A stretch of 64,000 bases of DNA from Zeimonas sp032027205 (GTDB lineage Bacteria; Pseudomonadota; Gammaproteobacteria; Burkholderiales; Burkholderiaceae_E). The DNA lies in NCBI GenBank assembly GCA_032027205.1, contig JAVSMN010000001.1, positions 868,001 to 932,000 on the forward strand, in the 5' to 3' direction. Below the pieces are notes generated by a model. The model was not told where the DNA came from, made no database searches, and worked only from the letters and a program-made list of their open reading frames with translations. The position numbers were made by a program, and so were the translations under genes. Positions 1 through 8,246 of the stretch are shown one piece after another (within the stretch, counting starts at the first letter, position 1; each line of letters opens with the position of its first letter).

Positions 1-895
1 GCCCGGTCACCGTGTACGGGCAGGTCGAGCCGAACAGCGCGACGGTCGGCACGCCGAAGGCGATTCCCATGTGCGTCAATCCGGTGTCGACGCCGATGAC
101 GAGCGCCGCGTCGCGCACCAGCGCCGCCGCCTGCGCGAGGTCGGTGCGGCCGACGAGATCCACGATCCATGGCGCGTCGCGCAAGAGCGCGTCGGCTGCC
201 GGCCGATCGGCGCGACCTCCGAGCAACAGCGGAACGAGACCGGTATCGGCGTGCAGCCGCTTCGACAGATCGCGCCACGCATCGTCGAACCAGTGCTTCT
301 GTGGGCGCGTGGTGAAAGCGGCCAGCACGACGTAGCCGCCGGCAGCCAGGCTCTTCTCGCCGAGCATTGCTGCAGCCGATGTCGCTGCTTCGGGGTTCAC
401 ATACAGCCGCGGCAGGAACGCGCCGACGTCCAGTTGCAGATGCCGGGCCAGGTGCAGGTATTCCGACGATATCCGTTCAGGATCGCCGTCGCGCGGCACG
501 ACCTCGGTGACGAAGCGCGAACTGCCCTCCCGCGCACCGAGGCCGATGCGGCGCGGCGCGCCGCTCAGCCATGCGAGAAAGGCGCTCTTGAACAGACCAT
601 GCAGGTCGAGCGCGAGATCGAAGCGGCGCTCGCGCAGCATCGCGCGAAAACGCCGAACCTCGCGCGCGAGTGAAATCCATCGTCCCGAGCGCAACAAGGC
701 GCGCCACTGCTTCTTCGGCCAGACGATGCATTCATCGATCGCCGGATCGTTCGCCACGAGCGCGTCGATTCCGGGTTCGACGACCCAGGCGATGAACGCC
801 TGCGGCCAGGTGCGTCGCAGCGCCGCCGCGAGCGGCGACGTGAAGACGACGTCGCCGATCGCGGAGGTGCGCACGATCAGGATGCGTTCAGGCAG
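1..895 (-). CDS. Glycosyltransferase family 9 (heptosyltransferase I-like), C-terminus beyond window
   Basis: GT9 enzymes transfer heptose from ADP-heptose to the LPS inner core at the cytoplasmic face of the inner membrane. The reading frame opens with ILIVRTSAIGDVVF, the usual N-terminal strand and loop of WaaC/WaaF proteins. The donor-site region GVDTGLTHMGIAFGVPTVALFGST lies near the window edge, so only the last few dozen residues are missing. No ATG is available. A CTG at 895 has a good Shine-Dalgarno (GGGGAG, 5 bases upstream). TTG at 922 and GTG at 874 are the conventional alternatives. The gene starts about where the upstream GT9 gene stops, so the two are almost certainly co-transcribed. 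The family call is firm; the acceptor sugar and exact start are not. Confidence 0.8.
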   Translation of the reverse strand, partial: MPERILIVRTSAIGDVVFTSPLAAALRRTWPQAFIAWVVEPGIDALVANDPAIDECIVWPKKQWRALLRSGRWISLAREVRRFRAMLRERRFDLALDLHGLFKSAFLAWLSGAPRRIGLGAREGSSRFVTEVVPRDGDPERISSEYLHLARHLQLDVGAFLPRLYVNPEAATSAAAMLGEKSLAAGGYVVLAAFTTRPQKHWFDDAWRDLSKRLHADTGLVPLLLGGRADRPAADALLRDAPWIVDLVGRTDLAQAAALVRDAALVIGVDTGLTHMGIAFGVPTVALFGSTCPYTVTG

Positions 896-1931
896 ATGTA
901 CTCCCCTGCTCCACCGCCGCAAGCACGGCCATCGCGTCGACCCTGCGCAGCACTTCGTCCGGTGCGATTGCCTGCATCGACGTTGCCTCTATCGCGTCGA
1001 TCTGCGGGTCGTGCCTCAGCGCGCGGGTCGTTCCGAACAGGCCGAGACAGGGCACGCCGACGGCGGCGGCGAGATTCAGCGCGCCGGTGTCGTTGCCGAT
1101 GCAAAGCGCGCAGTACTTCAAGGCCGCGCCCGATTGCAGCACGGAAACGCGACAGATCGCAATGGCGCGACTCGGGTGTCCGAGGTCGGCGAGCAGGCGA
1201 TCGGCCGCCTGCGCTTCCGCCGGGCCGCCGAGCACGAGCACGCTGCAGCCTCGATCGAGCAGCGCGCGCGCCAGCCGCGCGAAGTTGGCCACGCCCCAGT
1301 CCTTCCTCGGCTCCGACGTGCCGATCACGAGTGCGACGCGCGGCGCAGGCAACGCCGCGAGCCGGCCCGCCGCTTCTTCGAGCAGCGCCTGCGGCACCTC
1401 GATGCGCGGCAGCAAGGGGCGGTCGGCGAAGCCGTGCGCGCGCGCGAACTCGGTGGCCTCCGGATATACCCAGTTCCCCTCGCCCCGGTGCCGGCGGATG
1501 TACGGGCCGGCGTTCAGGCCGAAGCGCTGCATGCGCGAGAAACCGAATCCCGAACGTCGCGGGATCCCGGCCAGCCAAGCGAGCAGCGCATAGCGAATGC
1601 GCGACGAGAAGACGTAGACGCGGTCGAAGCGGCGGGATCGAACGAGCGCGACCATGCGCAGGAACCCGCGCAGGCCGTCATCGCGCCCGCGCCGCGCTTC
1701 GCTGCGACGCGGCCGGTAGTCGTACTCGAGCACCTCGTCGATCGCAGGCTCGCCGGCGAGCAGATCGGGCGCGCGACACGACGGACGCGCCATCAGCGTT
1801 ACCCGTCCACCCCGGCTCGTCGCGGCGATCGCCTTGACGTACGGAACGTGCCAGATCAGGTCGCCGATCCCGCTGCGGTGGTGCACGACGAGCGTGCGCG
1901 GCCGATCGTCCGCCGCGGATTCAACGCCCAC
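888..1931 (-). CDS. Glycosyltransferase family 9 (heptosyltransferase II-like)
   Basis: This 347-residue protein begins with TLVVHHRSGIGDLIWHVPYV, the GT9 N-terminal pattern. It carries GNDTGALNLAAAVGVPCLGLFGTT near residue 290, the ADP-heptose donor site. In this family it would add a heptose, or another sugar from an ADP donor, to lipid A-core. It starts at GTG and overlaps the end of the O-antigen ligase gene by about 11 bases, and its own end overlaps the start of the next GT9 gene, so the three are one transcription unit. Two adjacent GT9 genes plus a ligase point to core-oligosaccharide assembly. Which of the two is the WaaF-like enzyme cannot be told from sequence alone. Confidence 0.85.
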   Translation of the reverse strand: MGVESAADDRPRTLVVHHRSGIGDLIWHVPYVKAIAATSRGGRVTLMARPSCRAPDLLAGEPAIDEVLEYDYRPRRSEARRGRDDGLRGFLRMVALVRSRRFDRVYVFSSRIRYALLAWLAGIPRRSGFGFSRMQRFGLNAGPYIRRHRGEGNWVYPEATEFARAHGFADRPLLPRIEVPQALLEEAAGRLAALPAPRVALVIGTSEPRKDWGVANFARLARALLDRGCSVLVLGGPAEAQAADRLLADLGHPSRAIAICRVSVLQSGAALKYCALCIGNDTGALNLAAAVGVPCLGLFGTTRALRHDPQIDAIEATSMQAIAPDEVLRRVDAMAVLAAVEQGSTSA

Positions 1932-3243
1932 GGTCGACCTTCGTTGCCGCGCCGGCGGTGACGCGAAGCGCGGCGCGGTAGCGCAGCGCGCCGGCGGGAA
2001 TCGCCAGCAGCAGCGCGAGCGCCTTCGTTCCCGCGCTGGTCCCGAACAGTCCCTCGGTCATCGAGAAGATGCAGGTGCCGGCAATGACGAGCAGGCCGCT
2101 CGTCGCGAAGAAAAAGACTTCCTTCTCGCCGATTCGACGCACGAACAACGAGCCCATCAGCATCCAGAATGCGATGACCGCGAGCGCGGTCGGCACGCCA
2201 CCGAGCGCCAGGCTCGAGATCAGTTCGTTGTGCAGATTCGCCAGGCCGGCGAACGCAGCCGGCATGCGGCCGCTCTCCACCGCCTGTCGTCGCGCTTCAT
2301 CGTAATTCGCCAGTCCGACCCCGGTCAGCGGACGCTCGGCAGCCTTCTCCAGCCCCCACCTCCACATCTCGAGCCGCAACTCGGTGGAGCTGTCGATCGA
2401 ATCACGGCTTGCAGTGCCGTCCAGGAACGCCTCGACCTGCTCGACCGCAATGTCGATGCGGTGCTGCGCGTTCTCGGAAAGAAGGATCGCGGTGACGACG
2501 AAGACGAGCATCGCGCCGAGCGCCGGAAGAAAGTGCCACGAAGAGAGCACTCGACCTCGGTACGTGCGCAACGCCGACCAGAAGGTCAGTCCGAGCAGCA
2601 CCGGAATCGCGAGCCAGCCGCCGCGCGTGCCGGCGAGGATCGACGCGAGGATGCCGGCCGCCGTCGCCGAAAGGCCGAGCGCGACGCGCGCCCTTTCCTG
2701 CGTTCCCGCGAGCATCGGGCCGATGCAGCCGGCGAACGCGAGGAAGCCGAGCAGCAGCGAGAAGTTGCCGAAAGGAACGGCATTCCACTGGTTGCGCCAG
2801 CCGAACACGCGAGCGCTGCCGTGCACGAGAACGTCGAACAGCGCAATGCCGAGCGCGGTGAACGAAGCCAGGACGACCGCGCGAAACAAGGCGCGTTCGC
2901 TCAGTCCGACGCGTCCGATCCACAGGAACACGAGCCCGCCGGTAAACAGCAGGTGCGCGGGGCGATGCAGCCACGAAAACGCCCAACCGGCCAGCGCCAT
3001 GTTCAATACGTACGCTGCGGGGATCGCCGCGCACGCGACCAGATAGAGCCGATCAAGGGGCTCGAAGGACGGACGGCGCACGAGCACAACGAGCCCGCGC
3101 AGCGCGGCGAGGACCATCAGCCAGCCGGCCACCGTCGGCACCAGCATGTGCAGCGGCAGGACGACGACGACGAAGGCCTCGACGAGCCGGCGCTCCAGCG
3201 GTTGCGCTTCCCGGGCCCGGTCACCGGGACCGGTGATCGTCAT
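1921..3243 (-). CDS. O-antigen ligase / polymerase (Wzy_C domain) membrane protein
   Basis: This is a roughly 440-residue polytopic membrane protein with about a dozen hydrophobic segments. The Wzy_C-type motif AGTRGGWLA sits mid-protein, followed by a large periplasmic loop containing PLTGVGLANY and a conserved-looking LHNELI histidine. WaaL-type enzymes move O-antigen or other glycan from undecaprenyl diphosphate onto lipid A-core in the periplasm. Wzy polymerases share the same domain, so ligase versus polymerase is not decided; the neighbouring heptosyltransferases favour ligase. I chose the ATG at 3243, which forms an ATGA overlap with the stop of the preceding gene. An in-frame alternative start lies six codons upstream. 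Confidence 0.8.
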   Translation of the reverse strand: MTITGPGDRAREAQPLERRLVEAFVVVVLPLHMLVPTVAGWLMVLAALRGLVVLVRRPSFEPLDRLYLVACAAIPAAYVLNMALAGWAFSWLHRPAHLLFTGGLVFLWIGRVGLSERALFRAVVLASFTALGIALFDVLVHGSARVFGWRNQWNAVPFGNFSLLLGFLAFAGCIGPMLAGTQERARVALGLSATAAGILASILAGTRGGWLAIPVLLGLTFWSALRTYRGRVLSSWHFLPALGAMLVFVVTAILLSENAQHRIDIAVEQVEAFLDGTASRDSIDSSTELRLEMWRWGLEKAAERPLTGVGLANYDEARRQAVESGRMPAAFAGLANLHNELISSLALGGVPTALAVIAFWMLMGSLFVRRIGEKEVFFFATSGLLVIAGTCIFSMTEGLFGTSAGTKALALLLAIPAGALRYRAALRVTAGAATKVDRGR

Positions 3244-4277
3244 TGCACTGAGACTCCACATTGCTCGAAGGCTCTTTTCATGTCGCGCTCTTCATCGGCG
3301 GACTTGAACTTCAGTTGCGACCAGCCGAACGAGACGACCGGTACGCTGCGCGGGTAGATCTGTCGGGCGAAAAGCAACGCGCTCGAGCGCACGCCGACGA
3401 CCGCGTCGTACGCGGTGCGGGCAAGATGCAGCTCGAGCGGGCACGACGGATCGATGACCCGGTAATCGGGATGACGAAGCTCCTGCGCCGGATCCTTCGG
3501 GTGCGGCTTGTAGTCGATCTCGTCGAAACGCTGCGCCGCCAGCCAGTCGCGCACGCGCTGCGTGAGCGGCGCGAGATCGGCGGCAGCGAGCAATCCGGCG
3601 CCGACCAGCGGCTGGCCGACGACGAGCGCGCGCCGCAGCGCCGGCGGGCGCGCTTCCCCTGCTGCAACGGGATCGACCAGCGGCCCGAGCACGCGGACTT
3701 TCTCCGCCGGGTACTCGTGCGGCAATCCGGGGACGACGTAGATGCGATCGCAAAACGGCGCATCGGAGCCGATGCGGTCACCCGCGAAGCACCGGTACGA
3801 CAACTCGCGATCGACCAGCCGGCGCAGGCGACGCACGCACTGCAGCGCGCGACGCGTCGCGGAAAGCGGATAGCGACGGATGCTGATCAGTCCGTCCGGG
3901 AGGATTCGCGCATGCATCTCGCGCGCACTCGCGCGTGCAGGCAGCGCCCCGAGGAAATAGTTGATCGCCTCCGTATCGAACACCGCGCTGTGCAGCAGCA
4001 GGCGATCGCATTTCCCGACCAGGGTCGCCACGAGCCCGATGTTCTCGCGCAGTCGCCGATGCCGCCCGAAGAGCCCCGGCAGCGGCTCCCAGCGCGGCCA
4101 CGGCATGTAGGCGCAGGCATCCCACTGCGAAGGATCGACGACGCTCTTCATCCCCGGCTTGTACCAGACGAGCACCTGCCGCGCGTCGGGCTCGCAGTCG
4201 AGCGCGATGCGCCGGGCCGCCAGGTACTGCAGCGGCGACGCGACGAAATAGACGGCGACGGTGCCGGCGTCCTGCAT
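3240..4277 (-). CDS. Polysialyltransferase-like / GT-B surface glycan transferase
   Basis: This 345-residue soluble protein begins with VAVYFVASPLQYLAARRIAL, an N-terminus like that of bacterial sialyl- and polysialyltransferases. It has the paired motifs YKPHPKD (residues about 265-271) and VGVRSSALLFA (about 300), matching the HP and S-S motifs that bind CMP-sialic acid in those GT-B families. The likely role is adding a sialic acid or related sugar to LPS or capsule. It lies 3 bases after tcdA and overlaps the O-antigen ligase by ATGA, so it is translated within the glycan operon. No neuA, neuB or neuC genes are present in the window to supply the donor. The family assignment rests on motifs only and the substrate is inferred. 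Confidence 0.45.
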   Translation of the reverse strand: MQDAGTVAVYFVASPLQYLAARRIALDCEPDARQVLVWYKPGMKSVVDPSQWDACAYMPWPRWEPLPGLFGRHRRLRENIGLVATLVGKCDRLLLHSAVFDTEAINYFLGALPARASAREMHARILPDGLISIRRYPLSATRRALQCVRRLRRLVDRELSYRCFAGDRIGSDAPFCDRIYVVPGLPHEYPAEKVRVLGPLVDPVAAGEARPPALRRALVVGQPLVGAGLLAAADLAPLTQRVRDWLAAQRFDEIDYKPHPKDPAQELRHPDYRVIDPSCPLELHLARTAYDAVVGVRSSALLFARQIYPRSVPVVSFGWSQLKFKSADEERDMKRAFEQCGVSVQ

Positions 4278-4280
4278 GAA

Positions 4281-5159
4281 TCAGGCGGCGCTCGATCCCG
4301 CAACGATCCGTGCGAGCGCGAACGACGCGGCAGCGAGCCCCATCGCCGCGGTAACCGTGACCAGCGATCCGTATCCCGAGCACGAAAGGGCGAAACCGGC
4401 GCCCGCCCGCGTGGCGCTGCAGTGCGTCGCCGCCGGAAACTGCTCGTCGGAATAGATCGCCGTCACGCCGAACTTCGCACCGGGTCGGCGCTCGAAGCCG
4501 TGCTCGCGACGCAGCCGCGAGCGCACCGACGCGAGCAACGCATCGCCCGTCGTTCTCGCCAGGTCGTCGCGACGCAGGCGAAGCGGATCGGTGCGACCGC
4601 CGGCGGCGCCGCAGACGACGATCGGCTGACGGCGACGCACGGCCGATGCGACGAGCGCCGCCTTCGCGCGCGGCACGTCGATCGCATCGATGACGAAGGC
4701 GCCGACCGGAACGAGATCGGTGGCGTTCTGCGCCGTGACGAAATCGTCGACCGTGCGCACGTCGCAGCGCGGCGCGATATCCGCGATGCGCGCGCGCATG
4801 ACGTCGATCTTCGCGGCGCCCAACGTCGAGTCGAGCGCGTGCACCTGCCGGTTGACGTTCGATTCGGCCACGTGGTCGGCGTCGATCAGCGTGATGCAAC
4901 CGACGCCCGAGCGGGCAAGCGCCTCGGCGGCCCAGGAGCCCACCCCGCCGATACCGACGACGCACACGTGCGCCTGGCCGAGCGCATCGAGTGCCGCGTC
5001 GCCGTAGAGTCGTGCGACGCCGCCGAAGCGGCGATCGTCGCGCGCGCGCAGCACTGCGCTCGCGTCGAGCGTCTCGAGTTGCGGCGCGTCCGGTTGCGCC
5101 GTCTCGACCCGCAACGACGCGCGCGCCGGCTCGAGCACGGGGAGTGCGTCGTCGGCCAT
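4281..5159 (-). CDS. tcdA: tRNA threonylcarbamoyladenosine dehydratase (ThiF/E1-like)
   Basis: TcdA adenylates and cyclises t6A37 of ANN-decoding tRNAs to ct6A. The 292-residue protein has a RFGGVARLYG entry, the nucleotide-binding loop VVGIGGVGSWAAEALARSG, and the E1-like NRQVHAL and LGAAKIDVM motifs. It closes with a C-terminal stretch (SCSGYGSLVTVTAAMGL) typical of TcdA rather than ThiF or MoeB. It is slightly longer than usual because of about 45 N-terminal residues before the core. It starts at ATG 5159, a few bases after the quinone reductase stop, and is followed after 3 bases by the polysialyltransferase-like gene. A tRNA-modification enzyme transcribed into a glycan operon is an unusual coupling. 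Confidence 0.9.
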   Translation of the reverse strand: MADDALPVLEPARASLRVETAQPDAPQLETLDASAVLRARDDRRFGGVARLYGDAALDALGQAHVCVVGIGGVGSWAAEALARSGVGCITLIDADHVAESNVNRQVHALDSTLGAAKIDVMRARIADIAPRCDVRTVDDFVTAQNATDLVPVGAFVIDAIDVPRAKAALVASAVRRRQPIVVCGAAGGRTDPLRLRRDDLARTTGDALLASVRSRLRREHGFERRPGAKFGVTAIYSDEQFPAATHCSATRAGAGFALSCSGYGSLVTVTAAMGLAAASFALARIVAGSSAA

Positions 5160-5173
5160 CGGCGGCCGACGCT

Positions 5174-6142
5174 TTACGGCAGCAGCAGCGATGATCCGGT
5201 CGTCCTGCGCGCCTCGAGATCGCGATGCGCCTGCGCGGCTTCCGCGAGCGGGTAGCGCTGGTCGATCTCGATGCGGACCTTGCCCGAGCCGACGATGCGG
5301 AACAGCTCGGCCGACATCTCGTCGAGGTTCTGCCGATTCGCCTGGTGCGACATCAGCGACGGCCGGGTGATGTACAGCGAGCCCTTGAGCGCCGTGAGCG
5401 GCATCGGCGGGACCGGCCCGGAGGAGTTGCCGAAACTGACCATCAGCCCGAAGGGCTGCAGGCAATCGAGCGAGTCCTGGAAGGTGTCCTTGCCGACCGA
5501 ATCGTAGACGACCGGAACCATCTTTCCATCGGTGATCTCGCGCACGCGGTCGACGATGCTCTCGTGCTTGTAGAGAATCACGTGCGCGCAGCCGTTGCGA
5601 CGCGCGAGCTCGGCTTTCTCCTCGGAGCCCACGGTGCCGATGACGGTGACGCCGAGCGCGCGCGCCCACTGCATCGCGATCAGCCCCACGCCGCCGGCGG
5701 CCGCATGAAAGAGGATCGTCTGCCCTTTCTGCAGCTTGTAGGTGCGGCGGAACAGGTAATCGACGGTGAGCCCCTTGAGCATCATCGCCGCTGCCGTATC
5801 GAAGCCGATGCTGCGCGGCAGGCGCACGAGCGACTTCGTCGTCATGTTGCGCAGCTGCGAGTACGACCCCGGCGGGCGGTCGCAGTAGGCGACGCGATCG
5901 CCGACCTTCAGCGCGTCAACGCCCTCGCCCACTGCAGTGATGACGCCCGCCGCCTCGAGCCCGAGCACGCCTGGCAGCGGCATCGGGTACAGCCCGGTGC
6001 GGAAATAGACGTCGATGAAGTTCAGCCCGATCGCCTCGTGGCGCACCTGCACCTCGCCCGGCGCCGGCGCGCCGACCTCGACGTCGACGTACTGCATGAC
6101 TTCGGGTCCGCCGGTCCGTTCGATGCGGATGGCCTTGGGCAT
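5174..6142 (-). CDS. qor: Quinone oxidoreductase (zeta-crystallin/QOR type)
   Basis: This is a 322-residue medium-chain dehydrogenase/reductase family protein without zinc ligands. It has the QOR pattern: RHEAIGLNFIDVYFRTG near residue 55, GLEAAGVITAVGEGV, and the NADPH-binding loop HAAAGGVGLIAMQWA near residue 150. The end of the protein (LAEAAQAHRDLEARRTTGS) is diagnostic. It reduces quinones with NADPH in the cytosol, with a likely detoxification role. It is the first gene of the minus-strand run and a possible -10 hexamer (TATACT) lies about 60 bases upstream. Only 14 bases separate it from tcdA, suggesting co-transcription. Confidence 0.93.
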   Translation of the reverse strand: MPKAIRIERTGGPEVMQYVDVEVGAPAPGEVQVRHEAIGLNFIDVYFRTGLYPMPLPGVLGLEAAGVITAVGEGVDALKVGDRVAYCDRPPGSYSQLRNMTTKSLVRLPRSIGFDTAAAMMLKGLTVDYLFRRTYKLQKGQTILFHAAAGGVGLIAMQWARALGVTVIGTVGSEEKAELARRNGCAHVILYKHESIVDRVREITDGKMVPVVYDSVGKDTFQDSLDCLQPFGLMVSFGNSSGPVPPMPLTALKGSLYITRPSLMSHQANRQNLDEMSAELFRIVGSGKVRIEIDQRYPLAEAAQAHRDLEARRTTGSSLLLP

Positions 6143-6202
6143 TTGGGCTCCTGGGAGAGGACGGGCGCGCCTCCATCACCGGGCCGCCCGAAAAGCGGCA
6201 TC

Positions 6203-6208
6203 AGTATA
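6203..6208 (-). promoter_or_regulatory. Candidate -10 hexamer for qor
   Basis: On the minus strand this reads TATACT, five of six matches to the sigma-70 -10 box, in an otherwise GC-rich intergenic gap. It lies about 60 bases before the qor ATG. No convincing -35 box is found 16-18 bases further upstream, so this is only a candidate. Confidence 0.3.
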
Positions 6209-6243
6209 GCGACGCGGGCGTCCGGGGAGTCCGGGAGAACCCG

Positions 6244-6816
6244 ATGGTTTCGCGTCCGCTCATATCTGATATCTTAGATTCGATGGAGACGGCCACCAGC
6301 GCGCTTACACGGCAGTTGCTTCCCCGCGCGGAATCGCTGCTGGTCCGCTTGAACCAGGGCATGGTGATCGTGCTGATGGCGACGATGTCGGTCCTCGTGT
6401 TCGCCAACGTCGTCTCCCGCTACGCCTTCAACCACTCGATGGTCTGGGTCGAGGAATTGACGCAGTACCAGATGATCTGGATCACCTGGCTCGGCGCCGG
6501 ACTTGCCTTGCGCGAAGGGCGCCACGTCGCGGTCGACGTCGTACAGGAACTGCTTCCGCGTTGGCTGCTGCGCGCATTGCGATGGACGATCGTCGCGATC
6601 ATGCTGGCGTTCCTTGCCGCCCTCGCCTGGTACGGCGCGCAGATCGTCGCTTTTTCCTGGAACCAGGAAACGCCGATGCTCGGCATTCCGGCGGGCATCC
6701 CGTACATGGGCATCCCGATCGGCGCCACGCTGTTCGCGCTGCATCTGGTCCTGTTCGCGCGCGAGTTCGTCGACCGGAACTTCGAGCACGTCGACGACGT
6801 CGGAGCCGAAGCATGA
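6244..6816 (+). CDS. dctQ: TRAP transporter small permease (DctQ)
   Basis: DctQ subunits are four-helix membrane proteins that pair with DctM to import dicarboxylates, sugar acids and similar acids using the sodium gradient and a periplasmic binding protein. The 190-residue protein has four hydrophobic segments (from about residue 34) and the DctQ pattern FANVVSRYAFNHSMVWVEEL, followed by LGAGLALREGRHVAVDVV. The ATG at 6244 has a fair Shine-Dalgarno (GGGAG, 6 bases away). A second ATG at 6283 lies just after an AT-rich palindrome and is a serious alternative; it would put that palindrome outside the gene. The stop overlaps dctM by ATGA. It is the first gene of a seven-gene plus-strand run. 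Confidence 0.9.
   Translation: MVSRPLISDILDSMETATSALTRQLLPRAESLLVRLNQGMVIVLMATMSVLVFANVVSRYAFNHSMVWVEELTQYQMIWITWLGAGLALREGRHVAVDVVQELLPRWLLRALRWTIVAIMLAFLAALAWYGAQIVAFSWNQETPMLGIPAGIPYMGIPIGATLFALHLVLFAREFVDRNFEHVDDVGAEA
6262..6279. promoter_or_regulatory. AT-rich imperfect palindrome, candidate GntR-family operator
   Basis: The 18 bases ATATCTGATATCTTAGAT form an imperfect inverted repeat: outer arms ATCT/AGAT are perfect and the inner positions are partly matched. They are strikingly AT-rich against the surrounding sequence. The site sits at the head of the TRAP/KDG operon, whose last gene encodes a GntR/FCD regulator. FCD regulators commonly bind short AT-rich palindromes and regulate their own operons. 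The assignment as operator is inference. It overlaps the first codons if dctQ starts at 6244, or the leader if it starts at 6283. Confidence 0.42.
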
Positions 6817-8102
6817 CGGCACCGTTGTTCGTGCTGTTCGCCGTCGGGCTCGTGATCGGCCTGCCGATCGCCTTCGTCATGGGCGTATCGGGGGCAGCCG
6901 CGCTCGCGCTGGACGGGAAGTTCTCGTTGCTGGCGGTTCCGCAGCGCATCTTCGACGGCATCAACTCCTTCCCGCTGATGGCGGTGCCCTTCTTCATCCT
7001 CGCCGCCGACCTGATGACGGCCAGCGGCATCACGACGGCGCTGCTGCGCTTCTCCCAGAGCATCGTCGGGCACATTCGCGGCGGCATGGGACACGTGAAC
7101 GTGCTCACCTCGGTGCTGTTCGCCGGCATCAGCGGCTCGGCGCTGGCCGACGCCGCCGGCCCCGGCGCCATCGAGATGCGGATGATGGAAAAGGCGGGCT
7201 ACGAACGTTACTACTCTGCAGCGTTGTCCGCGGCCACGGCAACCATCGGGCCGATCATTCCGCCGTCGATCATCATGGTGATCTACGCGCTCACCGACAG
7301 CCGCGTCACCGTCGCCGGCCTGTTCCTCGCCGGCGTGCTGCCGGGGCTGCTGCTCGGCGCCGCGCTGATGGCGGCCAACCACTGGATCTCGGTGCGCCGC
7401 GGCTACGGCACCACGCAGCTGCGCCTGGGCTGGGGCGAGCGCTTCGCGTCACTGACGCGCGCGCTGCCGATCCTCGCCATGCCGGCAATCATCATCGGCG
7501 GCATCCTCGGCGGACTCTTCACGCCGACCGAGGCGTCGGCAGTCGCCGTGTTCTACGCCCTGTTCGTCGGNCTGTTCGTCACGCGCACGCTGAATGCGCG
7601 GCTGATCGCCAAGGTGCTGCTGCAGAGCGGTCTCGTCACCTCGGCGGCGCTGATCATCGTCTCCACGGCGTCGCTGTTCGCCTGGCTGCTCACGCTGCTG
7701 CAGATTCCGCAGACGATCGCCGCGTCGATCGGGCAGATGACCTCCGACCCGCTGCTCGTGATGCTGATCGTCGCCGGCTTCGTGCTCGTCTGCGGGCTGT
7801 TCATCGACACGCTGCCGGCAGTGATCATCCTCGTGCCGGTGCTCGGGCCGCTCGCCGACCAGTTCGGCATCCCGCCGCTGCAGTTCGCGATGGCGGTCGT
7901 GCTGAACCTGACGATCGGGATGATCACGCCGCCGGTGGGCGCCGTGCTGTTCGTGATGGCGTCGGTGGCGCGCTTGCGCCTCGATCGCCTGGCGCGCGCC
8001 GTGCTGCCGCTGCTCGCCGCCGAGCTCGTCGTCCTGCTGCTCGTGCTCCTGTTCCCCGCGCTGAGCACCGCCGTACCGGCGATGTTCGGCTACTCGCACT
8101 GA
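6813..8102 (+). CDS. dctM: TRAP transporter large permease (DctM)
   Basis: This 429-residue polytopic membrane protein is the transport channel of the TRAP system. It shows the DctM signatures LPIAFVMGVSGAAAL, INSFPLMAVPFFILAADLM, and a conserved GSALADAAGPGAIEM segment near residue 110. FTPTEASAVAVFYALFV lies mid-protein, and PPVGAVLFV near the C-terminus. The start is ATG 6813 in an ATGA overlap with dctQ, implying translational coupling. One ambiguous base (7571) falls in the third position of a GGN codon, so the residue is glycine whatever the base. dctP follows after about 20 bases with a GGAG ribosome-binding site. Confidence 0.95.
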   Translation: MTAPLFVLFAVGLVIGLPIAFVMGVSGAAALALDGKFSLLAVPQRIFDGINSFPLMAVPFFILAADLMTASGITTALLRFSQSIVGHIRGGMGHVNVLTSVLFAGISGSALADAAGPGAIEMRMMEKAGYERYYSAALSAATATIGPIIPPSIIMVIYALTDSRVTVAGLFLAGVLPGLLLGAALMAANHWISVRRGYGTTQLRLGWGERFASLTRALPILAMPAIIIGGILGGLFTPTEASAVAVFYALFVXLFVTRTLNARLIAKVLLQSGLVTSAALIIVSTASLFAWLLTLLQIPQTIAASIGQMTSDPLLVMLIVAGFVLVCGLFIDTLPAVIILVPVLGPLADQFGIPPLQFAMAVVLNLTIGMITPPVGAVLFVMASVARLRLDRLARAVLPLLAAELVVLLLVLLFPALSTAVPAMFGYSH

Positions 8103-8246
8103 CCCCCACCGAAGGAGACGCAGATGAAGACCCGAATGCTGCTCGCCGCGTTCGCCGCGGCATCGTTCGCGTTCGCGGCACCGGCCGCCGCGCAGAAGAC
8201 GCTGAAGTACGCGCACTTCCAGCCNGCNANGGAAGACCAGCCGAAN
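7571..8246. other. Span containing all five ambiguous bases of the window
   Basis: N occurs at 7571, 8225, 8228, 8230 and 8246 and nowhere else. Four of the five are third codon positions. Those at 7571, 8225 and 8228 are in four-fold degenerate codons (GGN, CCN, GCN), so they do not change the protein. Only 8230 (ANG) and 8246 (AAN) leave a residue undecided. The pattern looks like real sequence variation collapsed in a consensus rather than random base-call failure. Confidence 0.8.
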
